Source: Limosilactobacillus caecicola
GTDB lineage: Bacteria > Bacillota > Bacilli > Lactobacillales > Lactobacillaceae
DNA length: 64,000 nt
Assembly: GCF_943192935.1 (NCBI RefSeq)
Contig: NZ_CALPCI010000005.1
Span: 33,639 to 97,638, forward strand
Reading direction: 5' to 3'
Both the position numbers and the translations under genes were made by a program. Under the pieces are notes generated by a model. It was not told the DNA's origin, ran no database searches, and saw only the letters and a program-made list of their open reading frames with translations. Positions 15,039-24,658 of this stretch are shown here, one piece after another. The stretch's first letter is position 1, and every line of letters starts with the position of its first letter.

Positions 15039-17648
15039 GTGATTAAGAAACCACGTCATTTCAATTTTAACCTGCTAATTGCATTTATCCTCCCCGTCGC
15101 GATCATGGGGTGTTATTTTGCCGTCCGGCAAATGGCCCCGTTTGGTCAGAATTCTATTTTGACGGTTGACCTCGGGCAGCAGTACGTCGACTTTTTCGCT
15201 TACTTCCGAAACATGATCCTCCACCACCCTAGTAGTCTCTTCTATTCCTTTTCGAAGGGGCTCGGTGGTGAAATGTTTGGGACAAATGCCTACTACCTTT
15301 TTAGCCCACTTAACTTGGTTCTACTCTTTTTTCCGGGCCAATTACTTTCCAGTGGAATCTTACTGCTCGTCCTCCTCAAGGATGGGCTAGCCGGGCTCTC
15401 CTTTGCTTGGTTCCTCCAACGCCAAAAGTTACAAACTCCTCCACGGAGCTGGGCCTTTTCAACTGCCTACGCCCTAATGGGCTGGATGATCGCCAACCAG
15501 TTAAATATCCTGTGGCTGGACGTTCTCTTTATCTTACCACCAGTCATTGACGGTCTCATTCAGCTCGCCCATGGTGGTTCACCATGGCGCTACATTGCCT
15601 GGCTGACCGTCGCCATCATTGATAATTACTACATGGCCTGGATGTTGGCACTCTTCACCTTCCTCTTTATGATCTGGCTCACCGTTGGAATGACTAGCAC
15701 TTGGCGAGGTAAAGCCAAGTTTGTCGGTCGTTTCTTTGGTAGCTCCATTGCAAGTGGACTGCTCAGCGCGGTGGTACTGTTGCCAACGATTTATGCTCTC
15801 ACCCAAAGTAAGGGAACTTATACTGAGCAGACGATTAAGTGGGCAACTGAATACAACCCCCTCAAGATCCTCGCTAAGCTGGTTCCTGGATCCTTTAATT
15901 TTGGTCAAATGCCTTCGGGCCAGCCGAACATCTACGTTGGCATGCTCCTGACGATTGGCTTTGTGCTCTACTTTATCTACTCCCAAGACCGCTTAGCCGT
16001 CCGGTTTACCGCCCTGGCGATTTCAGCTTTTATCATCGCCTCTTTCTGCCTCCAACCGTTCGACCTGCTTTGGCACCTTGGCCAATTCCCCGTCTGGTAC
16101 CCATCACGATTTTCCTTTGTCTTTAGTTTTTGGATGATTTACCTCGCTGCTAGAACACTCAAACCAAACTTCACGATTAAGTGGCCAACCGCCCTTTTTC
16201 TGGCCGTTGCCGTGTTCGCCGTTACTGCCTACCTGTGGGCTAACCAACGCCACATTTCTTACATTAGTACTTCGCAATTAAGTATCGGGTGTGGTTTGGC
16301 GATCATCAGTATCGTAATGTTAATGCTGCGTCGCGATCCGTCTCCGCGGATGGCTGACTTCCTCTTTGTGCTCCTCGTCGTGTTGGATGTGTCCACCAGC
16401 GCTTTTGTGGCGCTCAACCATATTTCCTACGTTTCTCAAGGGGAATTCGGTAACTACACGACCGCAATGAACCAGGCCATCAAGAAAGCCAAATCCGGAG
16501 ACAGCGGCTTCTACCGAATTGCTAAAAACTTTATGCGGACGAAGGATGATCCATTCCAGTCCGATTACTACGGTGGCGAACACTTTAGTTCAACCATGGA
16601 ACCGACCGTTTCTTCCTTCATGAGTTCAATTGGTCAACCTGCCGGTGATGGCTTTGTGGCCTATTCCAACGGCACTCAGGTCACTGATTCCCTTTTTGGC
16701 TTTAAATATTTCCTCCAGGCCAAGAACCACGGGATGAGTAATGACACCCAGATGCTACCAATTACTAGTACCCGAGCGGACTGGTACCACTTGGCAAATG
16801 TCTCAAGTACCAACATGGTCAATATCAAAAAGAATGCCAACGCGTTACCAATCGCCTTTGGGGCCAGCACTAAGATTCTCGACTTTAAATCCGTTACGCT
16901 GGATCCCCTGAACTACCAATCACAACTGTTCCAATTATTAGCTGGGAACAACACTGCCCAACAACTCTTCAAGGTGCAAAACTTTGACTACGTCACCTTC
17001 AAGAATGTGCAAAACGCCAAGCAAATCACGGGAACAACCTTCACCCGTAGCAATCCGCTCAAAAACGCCAGTGTGACCCTGCACTTTACACCCAAGACGA
17101 ACGGTTCGTACTACCTCACCCTTGGAGCTAGCGTTAAGAACGTCGCGTCCATCAAGATTAATGGGCGGACCCTTGACCAGTACCCAACCTACCATAATAC
17201 GATCGTAATCAACGTCGCCAGTCACCAAAAGGGTAAACCAGTCAATATTGAATTCAAACTGAAAAAGCAGGCGATGTGGATGCAAAACGTCAGCCTCTAT
17301 CAACTGGATCAGAAGCAATTTAAACAGGACGTTAAAACCTTGCAAAGCAGTGGTTTAAAGGTTACTAGCCAACGAGCTAACCAGATTAAAGGGACCGTCA
17401 CCATCAAGAATTCACGACAATTCCTGATGACCACGATTCCATATACGCAAGGCTGGCATGTCAAGGTCGATGGCAAATCGGTAACCCCATTCAAAGTTGC
17501 GGGGACCTTCATGGGAATCCCAATTACCAAGGGTACTCACAAGATCACCATGACATATATTCCACCTTACCTCATTACGGGGCTAATCATCAGTCTCATG
17601 ACCTTTGGTGGTTGTGTTGCCTGGTACGAATATCGTAAACGTAAATAG
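15039..17648 (+). CDS. YfhO-family multi-pass membrane protein
   Basis: 869 aa from GTG 15039 with SD CAGGAGG 7 bp upstream; a TATAAT box lies about 35 bp upstream of the start. About 12-14 transmembrane helices occupy residues 10-470, then a large extracellular domain (about 475-835) and a final helix (about 840-862) before a basic tail YEYRKRK. This is the GT-C-like YfhO architecture. Homologues are implicated in glycosylating lipoteichoic acid (YfhO of bacilli) or other cell-surface polymers; that role is inferred from family. Single gene, ending at terminator 17653-17696. Confidence 0.93.
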   Translation: MIKKPRHFNFNLLIAFILPVAIMGCYFAVRQMAPFGQNSILTVDLGQQYVDFFAYFRNMILHHPSSLFYSFSKGLGGEMFGTNAYYLFSPLNLVLLFFPGQLLSSGILLLVLLKDGLAGLSFAWFLQRQKLQTPPRSWAFSTAYALMGWMIANQLNILWLDVLFILPPVIDGLIQLAHGGSPWRYIAWLTVAIIDNYYMAWMLALFTFLFMIWLTVGMTSTWRGKAKFVGRFFGSSIASGLLSAVVLLPTIYALTQSKGTYTEQTIKWATEYNPLKILAKLVPGSFNFGQMPSGQPNIYVGMLLTIGFVLYFIYSQDRLAVRFTALAISAFIIASFCLQPFDLLWHLGQFPVWYPSRFSFVFSFWMIYLAARTLKPNFTIKWPTALFLAVAVFAVTAYLWANQRHISYISTSQLSIGCGLAIISIVMLMLRRDPSPRMADFLFVLLVVLDVSTSAFVALNHISYVSQGEFGNYTTAMNQAIKKAKSGDSGFYRIAKNFMRTKDDPFQSDYYGGEHFSSTMEPTVSSFMSSIGQPAGDGFVAYSNGTQVTDSLFGFKYFLQAKNHGMSNDTQMLPITSTRADWYHLANVSSTNMVNIKKNANALPIAFGASTKILDFKSVTLDPLNYQSQLFQLLAGNNTAQQLFKVQNFDYVTFKNVQNAKQITGTTFTRSNPLKNASVTLHFTPKTNGSYYLTLGASVKNVASIKINGRTLDQYPTYHNTIVINVASHQKGKPVNIEFKLKKQAMWMQNVSLYQLDQKQFKQDVKTLQSSGLKVTSQRANQIKGTVTIKNSRQFLMTTIPYTQGWHVKVDGKSVTPFKVAGTFMGIPITKGTHKITMTYIPPYLITGLIISLMTFGGCVAWYEYRKRK

Positions 17649-17652
17649 AGAA

Positions 17653-17696
17653 CTAGCCTGACCGATTCGCTCATCGCGGATTGGTCAGGCTTTTCT
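17653..17696. terminator. Terminator between yfhO-like and DUF421 genes
   Basis: AGCCTGACCGAT...ATTGGTCAGGCTTTTC hairpin just after the plus-strand stop; may also serve the converging DUF421 operon. Confidence 0.8.
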
Positions 17697-17713
17697 TATC
17701 AAAAAAATTCATT

Positions 17714-18355
17714 TTACTGTGCTGGGTATGGTACCAACCGCAGGTCACCATGAATGTATTCGCCCAAGTAGATGTCATCAAGGGATTGGTAACCCGCCTT
17801 CGTTACCTGCTCTTCGACCCACTGTTCATCATGGTGGATCAATTCCAGAATATCGGTATTAAGCTGACCATCACTAATCAAGGGAAATTTGACGTCCTGG
17901 TCATTATTTTCGATGATGACCAGCTGACCATTCTGCTCAAGGATTCCGCTCTTCACCTTGGCAACCTCATAGATCCCTTGGCTCCGCAAACGCATCATCA
18001 AGTCATTGGCACTCATTCCAGCCTTGATACAGTTATCGACCACCACTTGACCATTGCGGATCAGGATTTGCGGTCGCCCATCGATCGCGATTCGTACCCA
18101 ACGATTATGTTCCTTAATGTAACGCAGGATAAAGACGATTACCGTCCAGATCAACAAAACCAGAATGAACTCAACAACCGAAATAGCGGAATTATAGATA
18201 ATGCCCCCGATGATTCCCCCGAGGACATAGTTTTGCACTTGGTCCAACGCCGTGGTAGGTGCCAAGTTCCCTTTCCCCAGAATATTAATTTGAAAGATCA
18301 GACAGATCATCCCAAGGATAAATTTAATTGTTATTAATCCATAAGTATTTCCCAT
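17714..18355 (-). CDS. DUF421 (YetF-type) membrane protein
   Basis: 213 aa. Three N-terminal membrane helices (about 8-28, 40-62, 63-82) with the family motif ALDQVQNYVLGGIIGG, then a cytosolic domain with DGRPQILIRNGQV and NDLMMRLRSQGIY, characteristic of DUF421. Family function is unsettled; spore or membrane roles are described in bacilli. It is downstream of the DUF3290 gene by 12 bp; the two nearly always co-occur in lactobacilli, so a joint complex is likely. Confidence 0.95.
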   Translation of the reverse strand: MGNTYGLITIKFILGMICLIFQINILGKGNLAPTTALDQVQNYVLGGIIGGIIYNSAISVVEFILVLLIWTVIVFILRYIKEHNRWVRIAIDGRPQILIRNGQVVVDNCIKAGMSANDLMMRLRSQGIYEVAKVKSGILEQNGQLVIIENNDQDVKFPLISDGQLNTDILELIHHDEQWVEEQVTKAGYQSLDDIYLGEYIHGDLRLVPYPAQ

Positions 18356-18367
18356 GCTCGCAACACC

Positions 18368-18814
18368 TTACTTGCTCTGAATCAGCACCCGGTGATCAAT
18401 CACATGGGCTCGAGTGAGCGTATAGTTGTTGCCACCTTCACTCAGGTTGACTCGGTAGTCCTGATCCTTAATCCGGACGATGATCCCATCGGTCAAAGTT
18501 GTTGAATTAACCACGACATCCTTAGTTTTAACATGGTGATCCTTGGCAACTGCTTTGACAAACGGCACCATCTGTGATGACTGGGCCTGCTGAGTATGGG
18601 CGGACTCGAGGTACGTATACTGGAGACCAATAAAGATGACCAACAGGAGAGCGAAAATGATTCCGAGATCCCGGTACTTGGTAACTAAGCGGTGCCGAGT
18701 GTATTGAATGATCATCACTAGCAGTAAGACGGCAAAGATGATCATCATAACGTAATTAAAAGTTGTATTAGTTTGCTGGTGATTTTGCAGGTATGTTAAG
18801 TTATAAAAAGTCAT
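18368..18814 (-). CDS. DUF3290 family membrane protein
   Basis: 148 aa from ATG 18814 (MTFYNLTYL), with SD GGAG 6 bp upstream; a TTG four codons earlier is embedded in the SD and unlikely. Two membrane helices (about 22-42 and 50-68) and an extracytoplasmic tail with VVNSTTLTDGIIVRIKDQDY, the DUF3290 pattern. Pairs with DUF421 in an operon. Function unknown. Confidence 0.92.
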   Translation of the reverse strand: MTFYNLTYLQNHQQTNTTFNYVMMIIFAVLLLVMIIQYTRHRLVTKYRDLGIIFALLLVIFIGLQYTYLESAHTQQAQSSQMVPFVKAVAKDHHVKTKDVVVNSTTLTDGIIVRIKDQDYRVNLSEGGNNYTLTRAHVIDHRVLIQSK

Positions 18815-18829
18815 AAAATGCTCCAATCG

Positions 18830-18868
18830 AAAAAGCGCGGAATAACCCCCTGGTTGTTCCGCGCTTAA
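18830..18868. terminator. Terminator of greA
   Basis: AAGCGCGGAATAACC / GGTTGTTCCGCGCTT stem with flanking A/T runs, between greA and the DUF3290-DUF421 operon. Confidence 0.88.
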
Positions 18869-18879
18869 TTAATTTAACT

Positions 18880-19356
18880 TTACTTGACTTCGAGAATTTC
18901 CACGTGCATGGTGCCGCTTGGAATTTCAATGTCAACTTGTTCGCCGACCTTGTGACCCAAGAGACCCTTGGCCATTGGTGATTCGTTTGAAATCTTTCCG
19001 GACAGTGGATCAGATTCAGATTCACCCACGATCGTGTAGGTTTCTGGTTCTTCATCCGGTAATTCCTTGAAAGTAACACTCCGCCCCATCGAAACTTCAT
19101 CCGCGTCGACGTCATCGTTGTCGATGATGACTGCGTACTGGAGCATGTTTTCGATTTGGCTAATCCGTCCTTCGACAAAGGCTTGTTCGTCTTTGGCAGA
19201 TTCGTATTCGGAGTTTTCCGAAAGGTCCCCGTAACTACGGGCGATCTTGATTCGCTTGATGACTTCGGGACGACGCTTGAGACGCAAATCTTCTAGTTCT
19301 TGTTCAAGCTTTTCCTTACCGTCAACCGTCATCGGAAATGTTTTTTCATCAGCCAT
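18880..19356 (-). CDS. greA: Transcription elongation factor GreA
   Basis: 158 aa, full length. N-terminal coiled coil (about 10-80) with the RNA polymerase secondary-channel tip residues in [15 protein letters not shown], then the globular domain ([33 protein letters not shown]). Stimulates cleavage of backtracked transcripts. SD GGGGAAG upstream. Third gene of the mltG-udk-greA block conserved in Firmicutes. Confidence 0.98.
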   Translation of the reverse strand: MADEKTFPMTVDGKEKLEQELEDLRLKRRPEVIKRIKIARSYGDLSENSEYESAKDEQAFVEGRISQIENMLQYAVIIDNDDVDADEVSMGRSVTFKELPDEEPETYTIVGESESDPLSGKISNESPMAKGLLGHKVGEQVDIEIPSGTMHVEILEVK

Positions 19357-19441
19357 AAATTTTTACTTCCCCTTTAATCAAAAAATATCACTTGCAACAT
19401 TACCATTTCAGCACCAAATTTTCAACCATTTCTGATAAAAA

Positions 19442-20086
19442 TTAATTAATATGGTGGCCCCGTTGAACCAAAATGTCCTTAACCTTAGTGGACAATAAAT
19501 CAATGGCGACCTGGTTTTGGCCACCTTCTGGCACAATAATGTCCGCGTAACGTTTCGTCGGTTCAACGAATTGGTGATACATTGGCTTAACCGTCGCTAA
19601 GTACTGGTTAATAACGGAATCAAGCGACCGGCCCCGTTCCTGCATATCCCGCTTGATCCGCCGAATGATCCGCAAATCACTATCGGTATCGACAAAGACC
19701 TTGATATCCATCAAATTCCGCAGTCGTTCATCGTCAAGAATTAAAATTCCTTCTAGAATAATGACGTCTTGTGGTTCAACATGGATTGTCTCGTTGGACC
19801 GCGTGTATTCAGCATAGTTATAAACCGGCATTTCAATTGCTTCGTTATGGCGTAACTGGTCAATCTGCTTAATCAATAATTCAGTGTCAAAGGCCAGCGG
19901 GTGGTCATAATTGACCGCTTTGCGTTCCTCCATCGTCATCTCACGCTGGTCATTGTAATAAGTATCCTGAGTAATGATTTGAATTGAGTTCCCGTGAAGT
20001 TGGTCAAAAATGGCGTGGGCAACGGTGGTTTTACCGCTTCCTGAACCTCCGGTAACCCCGATAATAATTGGACGTGTTCCGTTCAT
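19442..20086 (-). CDS. udk: Uridine kinase
   Basis: 214 aa. Phosphorylates uridine and cytidine to the monophosphates in pyrimidine salvage. P-loop GGSGSGKT at residues 13-20, followed by the family motifs [15 protein letters not shown] and [23 protein letters not shown] upstream. Sits between greA and the mltG-like gene, 12 bp from the latter, the usual Firmicutes arrangement. Confidence 0.97.
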   Translation of the reverse strand: MNGTRPIIIGVTGGSGSGKTTVAHAIFDQLHGNSIQIITQDTYYNDQREMTMEERKAVNYDHPLAFDTELLIKQIDQLRHNEAIEMPVYNYAEYTRSNETIHVEPQDVIILEGILILDDERLRNLMDIKVFVDTDSDLRIIRRIKRDMQERGRSLDSVINQYLATVKPMYHQFVEPTKRYADIIVPEGGQNQVAIDLLSTKVKDILVQRGHHIN

Positions 20087-20098
20087 AATTTCCTCCGA

Positions 20099-20458
20099 TT
20101 AATGTTTTTTCGCATGCGTGCTTTCTTGTAAGTGGGTGACAATTTCCGGAATCGACTGCGACTTCTGGAGGTAAAAAGTGCCGGCTTTGACCCCATTGGT
20201 CTTATGCGTTTGGAGGTAGTAGTAAAAAACATACCGACTTCTGACTAACCCCGCGCGTTTTAAAATTGCGCTCACCTGTTGGTCATTGCTGTTTCTGGGA
20301 ATGTGGACCCGAACCGTTTGGTCATTTTGTCGGTTCAGCGGCGTCAAAGCATAATTAAAGTAACCATGGATAATCAACCCAACTGCAAGTAAAAACACCA
20401 CAACAGCAATCACAATATAATTTTGTTTCCGAATTTGCTTGCTCGAAAACCGGTGCAT
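20099..20458 (-). CDS. Truncated MltG-like protein (membrane anchor plus LysM-like domain only)
   Basis: 119 aa from ATG 20458 with SD GGAGGG 9 bp upstream. A basic N-terminus and one membrane helix (about 15-35), then VRVHIPRNSNDQQVSAILKR, KAGTFYLQKSQSIPEIVTHL, which is the LysM-like segment at the start of YceG/MltG. The family's catalytic domain (roughly 200 further residues with the catalytic Glu) is absent; the frame simply ends in STHAKKH. Position upstream of udk-greA is that of mltG. So this is an MltG derivative without lytic transglycosylase activity, whether a local decay or a lineage trait. Confidence 0.85.
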   Translation of the reverse strand: MHRFSSKQIRKQNYIVIAVVVFLLAVGLIIHGYFNYALTPLNRQNDQTVRVHIPRNSNDQQVSAILKRAGLVRSRYVFYYYLQTHKTNGVKAGTFYLQKSQSIPEIVTHLQESTHAKKH

Positions 20459-20490
20459 TATATCAATCCCTCCTGCCACCATTTTCGTAA

Positions 20491-20525
20491 AGCAACACCG
20501 CAACGACGGTGATCGTTACGGTGTT
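20491..20525 (-). terminator. Hairpin after pheT
   Basis: AACACCGTAACG / CGTTGCGGTGTT stem on the minus strand, 14 bp past the pheT stop; the following T-run is weak, so it may be partial. Confidence 0.6.
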
Positions 20526-20538
20526 GGAAAAACTTCAA

Positions 20539-22968
20539 CTAACGAATTTCGGCACCTAATTCATCGGTTAAGTGCTTTTCGACCTTGGCAAAGGCCTTGT
20601 TAACCGTTTCTTCTTGTAAAGTACCGTGGTCATCTTGATAGGTCAGCGTGTAAGCTAAGGACTTCTTGCCAGCAGGTAAATGAGCTCCTGAGTAAACATC
20701 GAAGAGTTCGACCTTCTTCAAGAAGGCGCCACCCCGCTTCTTAATGATTGCCACGATTTGTTCGTTGGTAACTTCTTCATCAACTAAGATGGCGATATCC
20801 CGGGTAATGTCTGGGTACTTGCTAATGTAAGTGTAGTGCTTACCACGGGTATCTGCTGCGAGGACGGCTTCCAGATTGATTCCAAAGACGTAGGTTTCTG
20901 GAATCTTATAGTCCTTGGCAATGTTCGGGTGAACCTGACCGATGAACCCGATCACTTCACCATCTAACAGAATGTTAGCGGTCCGGCCTGGGTGCATTTC
21001 TGGTCGACTAGAATCAGCCACGTAGGTGATTTCACCAGCCACGGCTAGATTCTTCAAGTATTGTTCCACAATGCCCTTGAGTTGATAGAAATCAACTGGC
21101 TTTGCTTTAGCATTCCAGCTTGCTGGAACCATGCTCCCAGTAACGGCACCGGCGACATGTTCTTGTTCTTCGGGGCGTTCGCCACCCTTTGGAATGAAGA
21201 CGCGCCCTTGTTCGTAGAGGGCCACATTAGCCACCTTGTGCGCATTGTTGTAGGCAATGTCATTTAACAATCCAGAAACAATGCTCATCCGCGTCGCCAC
21301 GTGGTCAGTACTCATTGGGTAGTCAAGTTCCATTGGCTTGGTGTCACTTGGTTCGACTTCAAATTGTTGAGCTTTTGCAATCGTCGTTAAGGAGTAACTA
21401 ATTGCCTGGTTAAGGCCAAGGCCTTCCAAAACGTGCCGACTAGCGCGGAGCTTCTTTTGCCGTGGGGTTAAGCCACCCAAGTTCCGGGTCATAACTGGCA
21501 AGGTTGATGGAATGTTGTCATAACCATAGAGTCGCGCAATTTCTTCGTAAAGGTCAGCTGCCAGACTAATGTCCCACCGCCGTGCTGGAACGGTGACAAC
21601 AATTTGATCATCGTCATTTTGGACCATCTTGAAAGCCAGCCGGTCAAAAATATTTTGAACCGTTTGCATATCCATAGCGGTCCCCAGAACGTCATTGATT
21701 TTCTTCAAAGACAAGGTGATATTGTGGGTTGGGTAATCGTGGTCGTTGCCAACAACGATTCCCTGAGCCACTTCACCACCGGCCAATTGTTGAAGCCAGT
21801 ATGCAGCTTCATCAAGGGCTTGTTCCACCGTTTCTGGGTTAATTCCCCGTTCAAACCGCATTGAAGATTCACTGTGCAGGTCCAAACGACGGGCTTGCTT
21901 CCGGACCATCACTGGATCGAAAATCGCGGATTCCAAAGCCACCGTGGTGGTGTGGTCGTCAACTTTAGAGTTGTCACCACCCATGGTACCGGCCAAGGCA
22001 ACAGGTTGGTCACCAGCCGTTACCACGATGTCTTGGGCCTTTAATTCTTGTTCTTCACCATCGAGGGTGGTTAACTTCTCGCCTTCGTTAGCGTGACGAA
22101 CCAAGATCTCGTGATTAGTAAGTTTGTCATAGTCAAAACTGTGTAATGGTTGACCATACTTCAGCAGGATGTAGTTAGTAACGTCAACAACGTTATTAAC
22201 TGGGCGGACGCCGGAATTCCACAATTTGATTTGCAACCAGAGTGGACTATCGGCGATTTGAACGTTCTTGATTACCCGGAGCTTGTAAACTGGTGCAATC
22301 TTGTCATCAGCCACCTTCGCCGAAATCAAATCACTCGTTTGGTCGCTACCGTTTTCTTCCACGGGGTGACTGTTAAAGCCATTTGGTAAGTCATAAATGG
22401 CAGCAAGGTCATTGACGTTGCCGTAAATGCTTAACATATCACCACGGTTTGGTGTCACATCAGTGTCAATGATCGTGTCGTCCATTCCTAAGTATGGGAA
22501 AACTGATTCGCCAATTTTAGCATCATCAGGGAGGAACCAAATGCCGTCTTCATAGTCCTTTGGCGCGATTTTTTCACTAAAGCCAATTTCCTGAAGGGCA
22601 CAAATCATCCCATCAGATTCTTCGCCACGGATCTTACCACGCTTGATCTTGACGTTGTCAGCAATCCGGGCACCATGGAGGGCCACGATCACTTTCTTGC
22701 CGGCCTTGATGTTGGGCGCACCACAGACAATTTGAATCGTTTCATCATCGCTGATTTTGACCTGGCAGACTGACATGTGGTCAGAATCTGGATGTGGCAC
22801 ACATTCTTCGACGTAACCAACGATGATCTTCTTCAGGCCATCACTTGGTGAGCTAACAGAATTGATATCCACGGAAGTCCGTGCCAGCTTCTCGGCGAGG
22901 GCCGCTGGCTTAATCTTGTGGTCTTCCAGTGGGAGGTATTTATTTAACCATTGGTATGATACTTTCAT
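20539..22968 (-). CDS. pheT: Phenylalanyl-tRNA synthetase beta subunit
   Basis: 809 aa, normal length. Order: N-terminal B1/B8 with the EMAP-type tRNA-binding domain (about 40-155, IVCGAPNIKAGKKVIVAL), B3/B4 editing domain (about 210-400), B5 DNA-binding-like fold (about 405-480), catalytic-like core, and C-terminal anticodon-binding FDX-ACB domain (about 715-809, KYPDITRDIAILV). Forms an alpha2-beta2 complex with PheS charging tRNA-Phe. Six bp downstream of pheS and under its T-box. Confidence 0.98.
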   Translation of the reverse strand: MKVSYQWLNKYLPLEDHKIKPAALAEKLARTSVDINSVSSPSDGLKKIIVGYVEECVPHPDSDHMSVCQVKISDDETIQIVCGAPNIKAGKKVIVALHGARIADNVKIKRGKIRGEESDGMICALQEIGFSEKIAPKDYEDGIWFLPDDAKIGESVFPYLGMDDTIIDTDVTPNRGDMLSIYGNVNDLAAIYDLPNGFNSHPVEENGSDQTSDLISAKVADDKIAPVYKLRVIKNVQIADSPLWLQIKLWNSGVRPVNNVVDVTNYILLKYGQPLHSFDYDKLTNHEILVRHANEGEKLTTLDGEEQELKAQDIVVTAGDQPVALAGTMGGDNSKVDDHTTTVALESAIFDPVMVRKQARRLDLHSESSMRFERGINPETVEQALDEAAYWLQQLAGGEVAQGIVVGNDHDYPTHNITLSLKKINDVLGTAMDMQTVQNIFDRLAFKMVQNDDDQIVVTVPARRWDISLAADLYEEIARLYGYDNIPSTLPVMTRNLGGLTPRQKKLRASRHVLEGLGLNQAISYSLTTIAKAQQFEVEPSDTKPMELDYPMSTDHVATRMSIVSGLLNDIAYNNAHKVANVALYEQGRVFIPKGGERPEEQEHVAGAVTGSMVPASWNAKAKPVDFYQLKGIVEQYLKNLAVAGEITYVADSSRPEMHPGRTANILLDGEVIGFIGQVHPNIAKDYKIPETYVFGINLEAVLAADTRGKHYTYISKYPDITRDIAILVDEEVTNEQIVAIIKKRGGAFLKKVELFDVYSGAHLPAGKKSLAYTLTYQDDHGTLQEETVNKAFAKVEKHLTDELGAEIR

Positions 22969-22974
22969 AGTCCA

Positions 22975-24021
22975 CTATCCTTTCTGATCAAATTGCGTTA
23001 AGAACCGGACGTCATTTTGGTAGAAGTCCCGAATGTCTTCGACACCGTACTTGAGCATGGCAAAACGATCAGGACCAAGTCCGAAGGCAAAGCCACCGTA
23101 TTCTTCTGGGTCGACCCCGGACATCTTCAACACGTTCGGGTGCACCATTCCGGCACCAAGGACTTCAATCCAGCCGGTATGCTTACAGATGGCACAACCC
23201 TTTCCCATACAGTTGAAACAGGTAATGTCAGCTTCAACAGATGGTTCCGTGAATGGGAAATAACTTGGCCGAAGCCGAACCTTGAGCTGGTCCCCAAAGA
23301 GGTGTTGAGCCACAGCTTCAAGTGTCCCCTTAAGGTCGGCCATCGTAACGTGCTTTCCAACAACCATTCCTTCGACTTGATGGAATTGGTGACTGTGAGT
23401 TGCATCATCAGTGTCGCGCCGGTAGACCTTCCCTGGCGAGATCATCTTCAATGGTCCCTTACTAAAGTCGTGTTGTTCCAACATCCGCGCTTGCATTGGT
23501 GAAGTTTGTGTCCGCATTAAAACTGATGGGGTGACGTAGAAAGTATCTTGCATATCACGTGCGGGGTGGTCCTTCGGGAGGTTTAATTTTTCAAAGTTGT
23601 ATAATTCTTGCTCAACTTCGTCACCAACGGCCACTTCATAACCCATGTCGGTAAAGAGGTCGACTAATTCGTCAATCACTTGTTGGATCACGTGGGGTTG
23701 GCCTTGCGCAACCGGGGTACCTGGCAGGGTAACATCCAGGCTTTCACTAGCCAGCTTGGCATCCAAAAGTTGGGCTTGGATTTGGGCCCGCTTTTCATCC
23801 AACATTTGTTGGAGTTCGTCCCGCACTTGGTTCGCATACTTACCAACCTTTGGGCGTTCATCGGCACTAAGGTCCTTCATTCCCCGTAGCACGTTCGTGA
23901 TTGGGCCCTTCTTACCAAGTAATTTAACCCGAATTTGATTAATCGTATCCAGGTTGGAACTATTTTTAATTTCGTCAGCACCCTGTTGGCGCAACTCTTC
24001 GAGTTTTTCTCTTAATCCCAT
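22975..24021 (-). CDS. pheS: Phenylalanyl-tRNA synthetase alpha subunit
   Basis: 348 aa from ATG 24021 ([10 protein letters not shown]), SD AAAGGAGG 6 bp upstream; a longer frame reaches into the T-box terminator. N-terminal coiled coil (about 1-90), then the class II catalytic core with [11 protein letters not shown] (motif 2 region), [19 protein letters not shown] and motif 3 [14 protein letters not shown]. Charges tRNA-Phe with PheT. Expression should rise when uncharged tRNA-Phe stabilises the antiterminator in the leader. Confidence 0.98.
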   Translation of the reverse strand: MGLREKLEELRQQGADEIKNSSNLDTINQIRVKLLGKKGPITNVLRGMKDLSADERPKVGKYANQVRDELQQMLDEKRAQIQAQLLDAKLASESLDVTLPGTPVAQGQPHVIQQVIDELVDLFTDMGYEVAVGDEVEQELYNFEKLNLPKDHPARDMQDTFYVTPSVLMRTQTSPMQARMLEQHDFSKGPLKMISPGKVYRRDTDDATHSHQFHQVEGMVVGKHVTMADLKGTLEAVAQHLFGDQLKVRLRPSYFPFTEPSVEADITCFNCMGKGCAICKHTGWIEVLGAGMVHPNVLKMSGVDPEEYGGFAFGLGPDRFAMLKYGVEDIRDFYQNDVRFLTQFDQKG

Positions 24022-24043
24022 ATTGTCCTCCTTTAGAAAAAAC

Positions 24044-24264
24044 AAAACCCCGTCCTGCAAAGGGACGAGGTTTATCGCGGTACCACCCTAGTTTATGATT
24101 ACACCATACACTTAGTGATGAGATAACGGTAATCAACCGGGAATACCAGCTCTGGAAGTGAAATTCATCTCTAGCATCTCAAAGCGACTTTCAGTTGCTA
24201 ACCGCTTCTCCCTGGCAGATGCGCCGAAACTACTAATTTCCGTCTATGCTTTTCATTCAAAGTT
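24044..24264 (-). promoter_or_regulatory. T-box leader of pheST
   Basis: On the minus strand the T-box AGGGTGGTACCGCG (24076-24089) is followed by a terminator AACCTCGTCCC / GGACGGGGTTTT (24045-24073). The upstream about 170 nt contain the stem I region with a TTC (Phe) triplet as candidate specifier. The adjacent pheST genes support Phe-tRNA sensing. Confidence 0.93.
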
Positions 24265-24270
24265 GGTCTA

Positions 24271-24299
24271 ATTGTAAGCTTTCCTTTTTAAAAGGTCAA
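24271..24299 (-). promoter_or_regulatory. Promoter of the pheST T-box transcript
   Basis: TTGACC (24299-24294), 17-bp spacer, TACAAT (24276-24271) on the minus strand, with a predicted start near 24264. Confidence 0.8.
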
Positions 24300-24302
24300 G
24301 CC

Positions 24303-24635
24303 CTAATCACACCATTTATCGCTCCAGACGTGAACGGCGCCCATGACCGGTGCCAGTTCACGGCCTTGTTTCGTCAACGAATATTCAATCCGACTTTCAC
24401 CAGGAAAGGTGTTGCGAGCAACAATGCCTTCGTCTTCGAGTTCCTTTAACCGTTCGACGAGGACCCGGTCACTACACTTATCGACGTGGGCTGCCAGGTC
24501 TTTGAACCGCTGAGTCCGTTCGTTTAACAACACTTCAATAATCAAACCATTCCATTTTTTGCCGAGAATTGTAAAAGTGTGTTCGAAACGAGGACACAAA
24601 CAAAAGTCATCCTTATCTCCCGTTGAATGTTCCAT
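24303..24635 (-). CDS. HxlR-family winged-helix transcriptional regulator
   Basis: 110 aa from ATG 24635 with SD AAAGGAGG upstream; a longer frame begins inside the SD. The family's N-terminal Cys is present (CLCPRFEHTFTILGKKW), then the winged helix (about 25-95: RFKDLAAHVDKCSDRVLVERLKELE, SRIEYSLTKQG). HxlR members respond to aldehydes or redox via the Cys. Lies just upstream of the pheS promoter and downstream of an HD-domain gene in the same orientation. Target unknown. Confidence 0.92.
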   Translation of the reverse strand: MEHSTGDKDDFCLCPRFEHTFTILGKKWNGLIIEVLLNERTQRFKDLAAHVDKCSDRVLVERLKELEDEGIVARNTFPGESRIEYSLTKQGRELAPVMGAVHVWSDKWCD

Positions 24636-24658
24636 TGATTGGCCTCCTTTCTTCGACA

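Noticed and set aside
17681..18337. 218-codon plus-strand frame antiparallel to the DUF421 gene
   Set aside because: Exact shadow of DUF421; low-complexity Asp/Gln/Asn composition, no RBS, while the minus-strand frame has clear family motifs.
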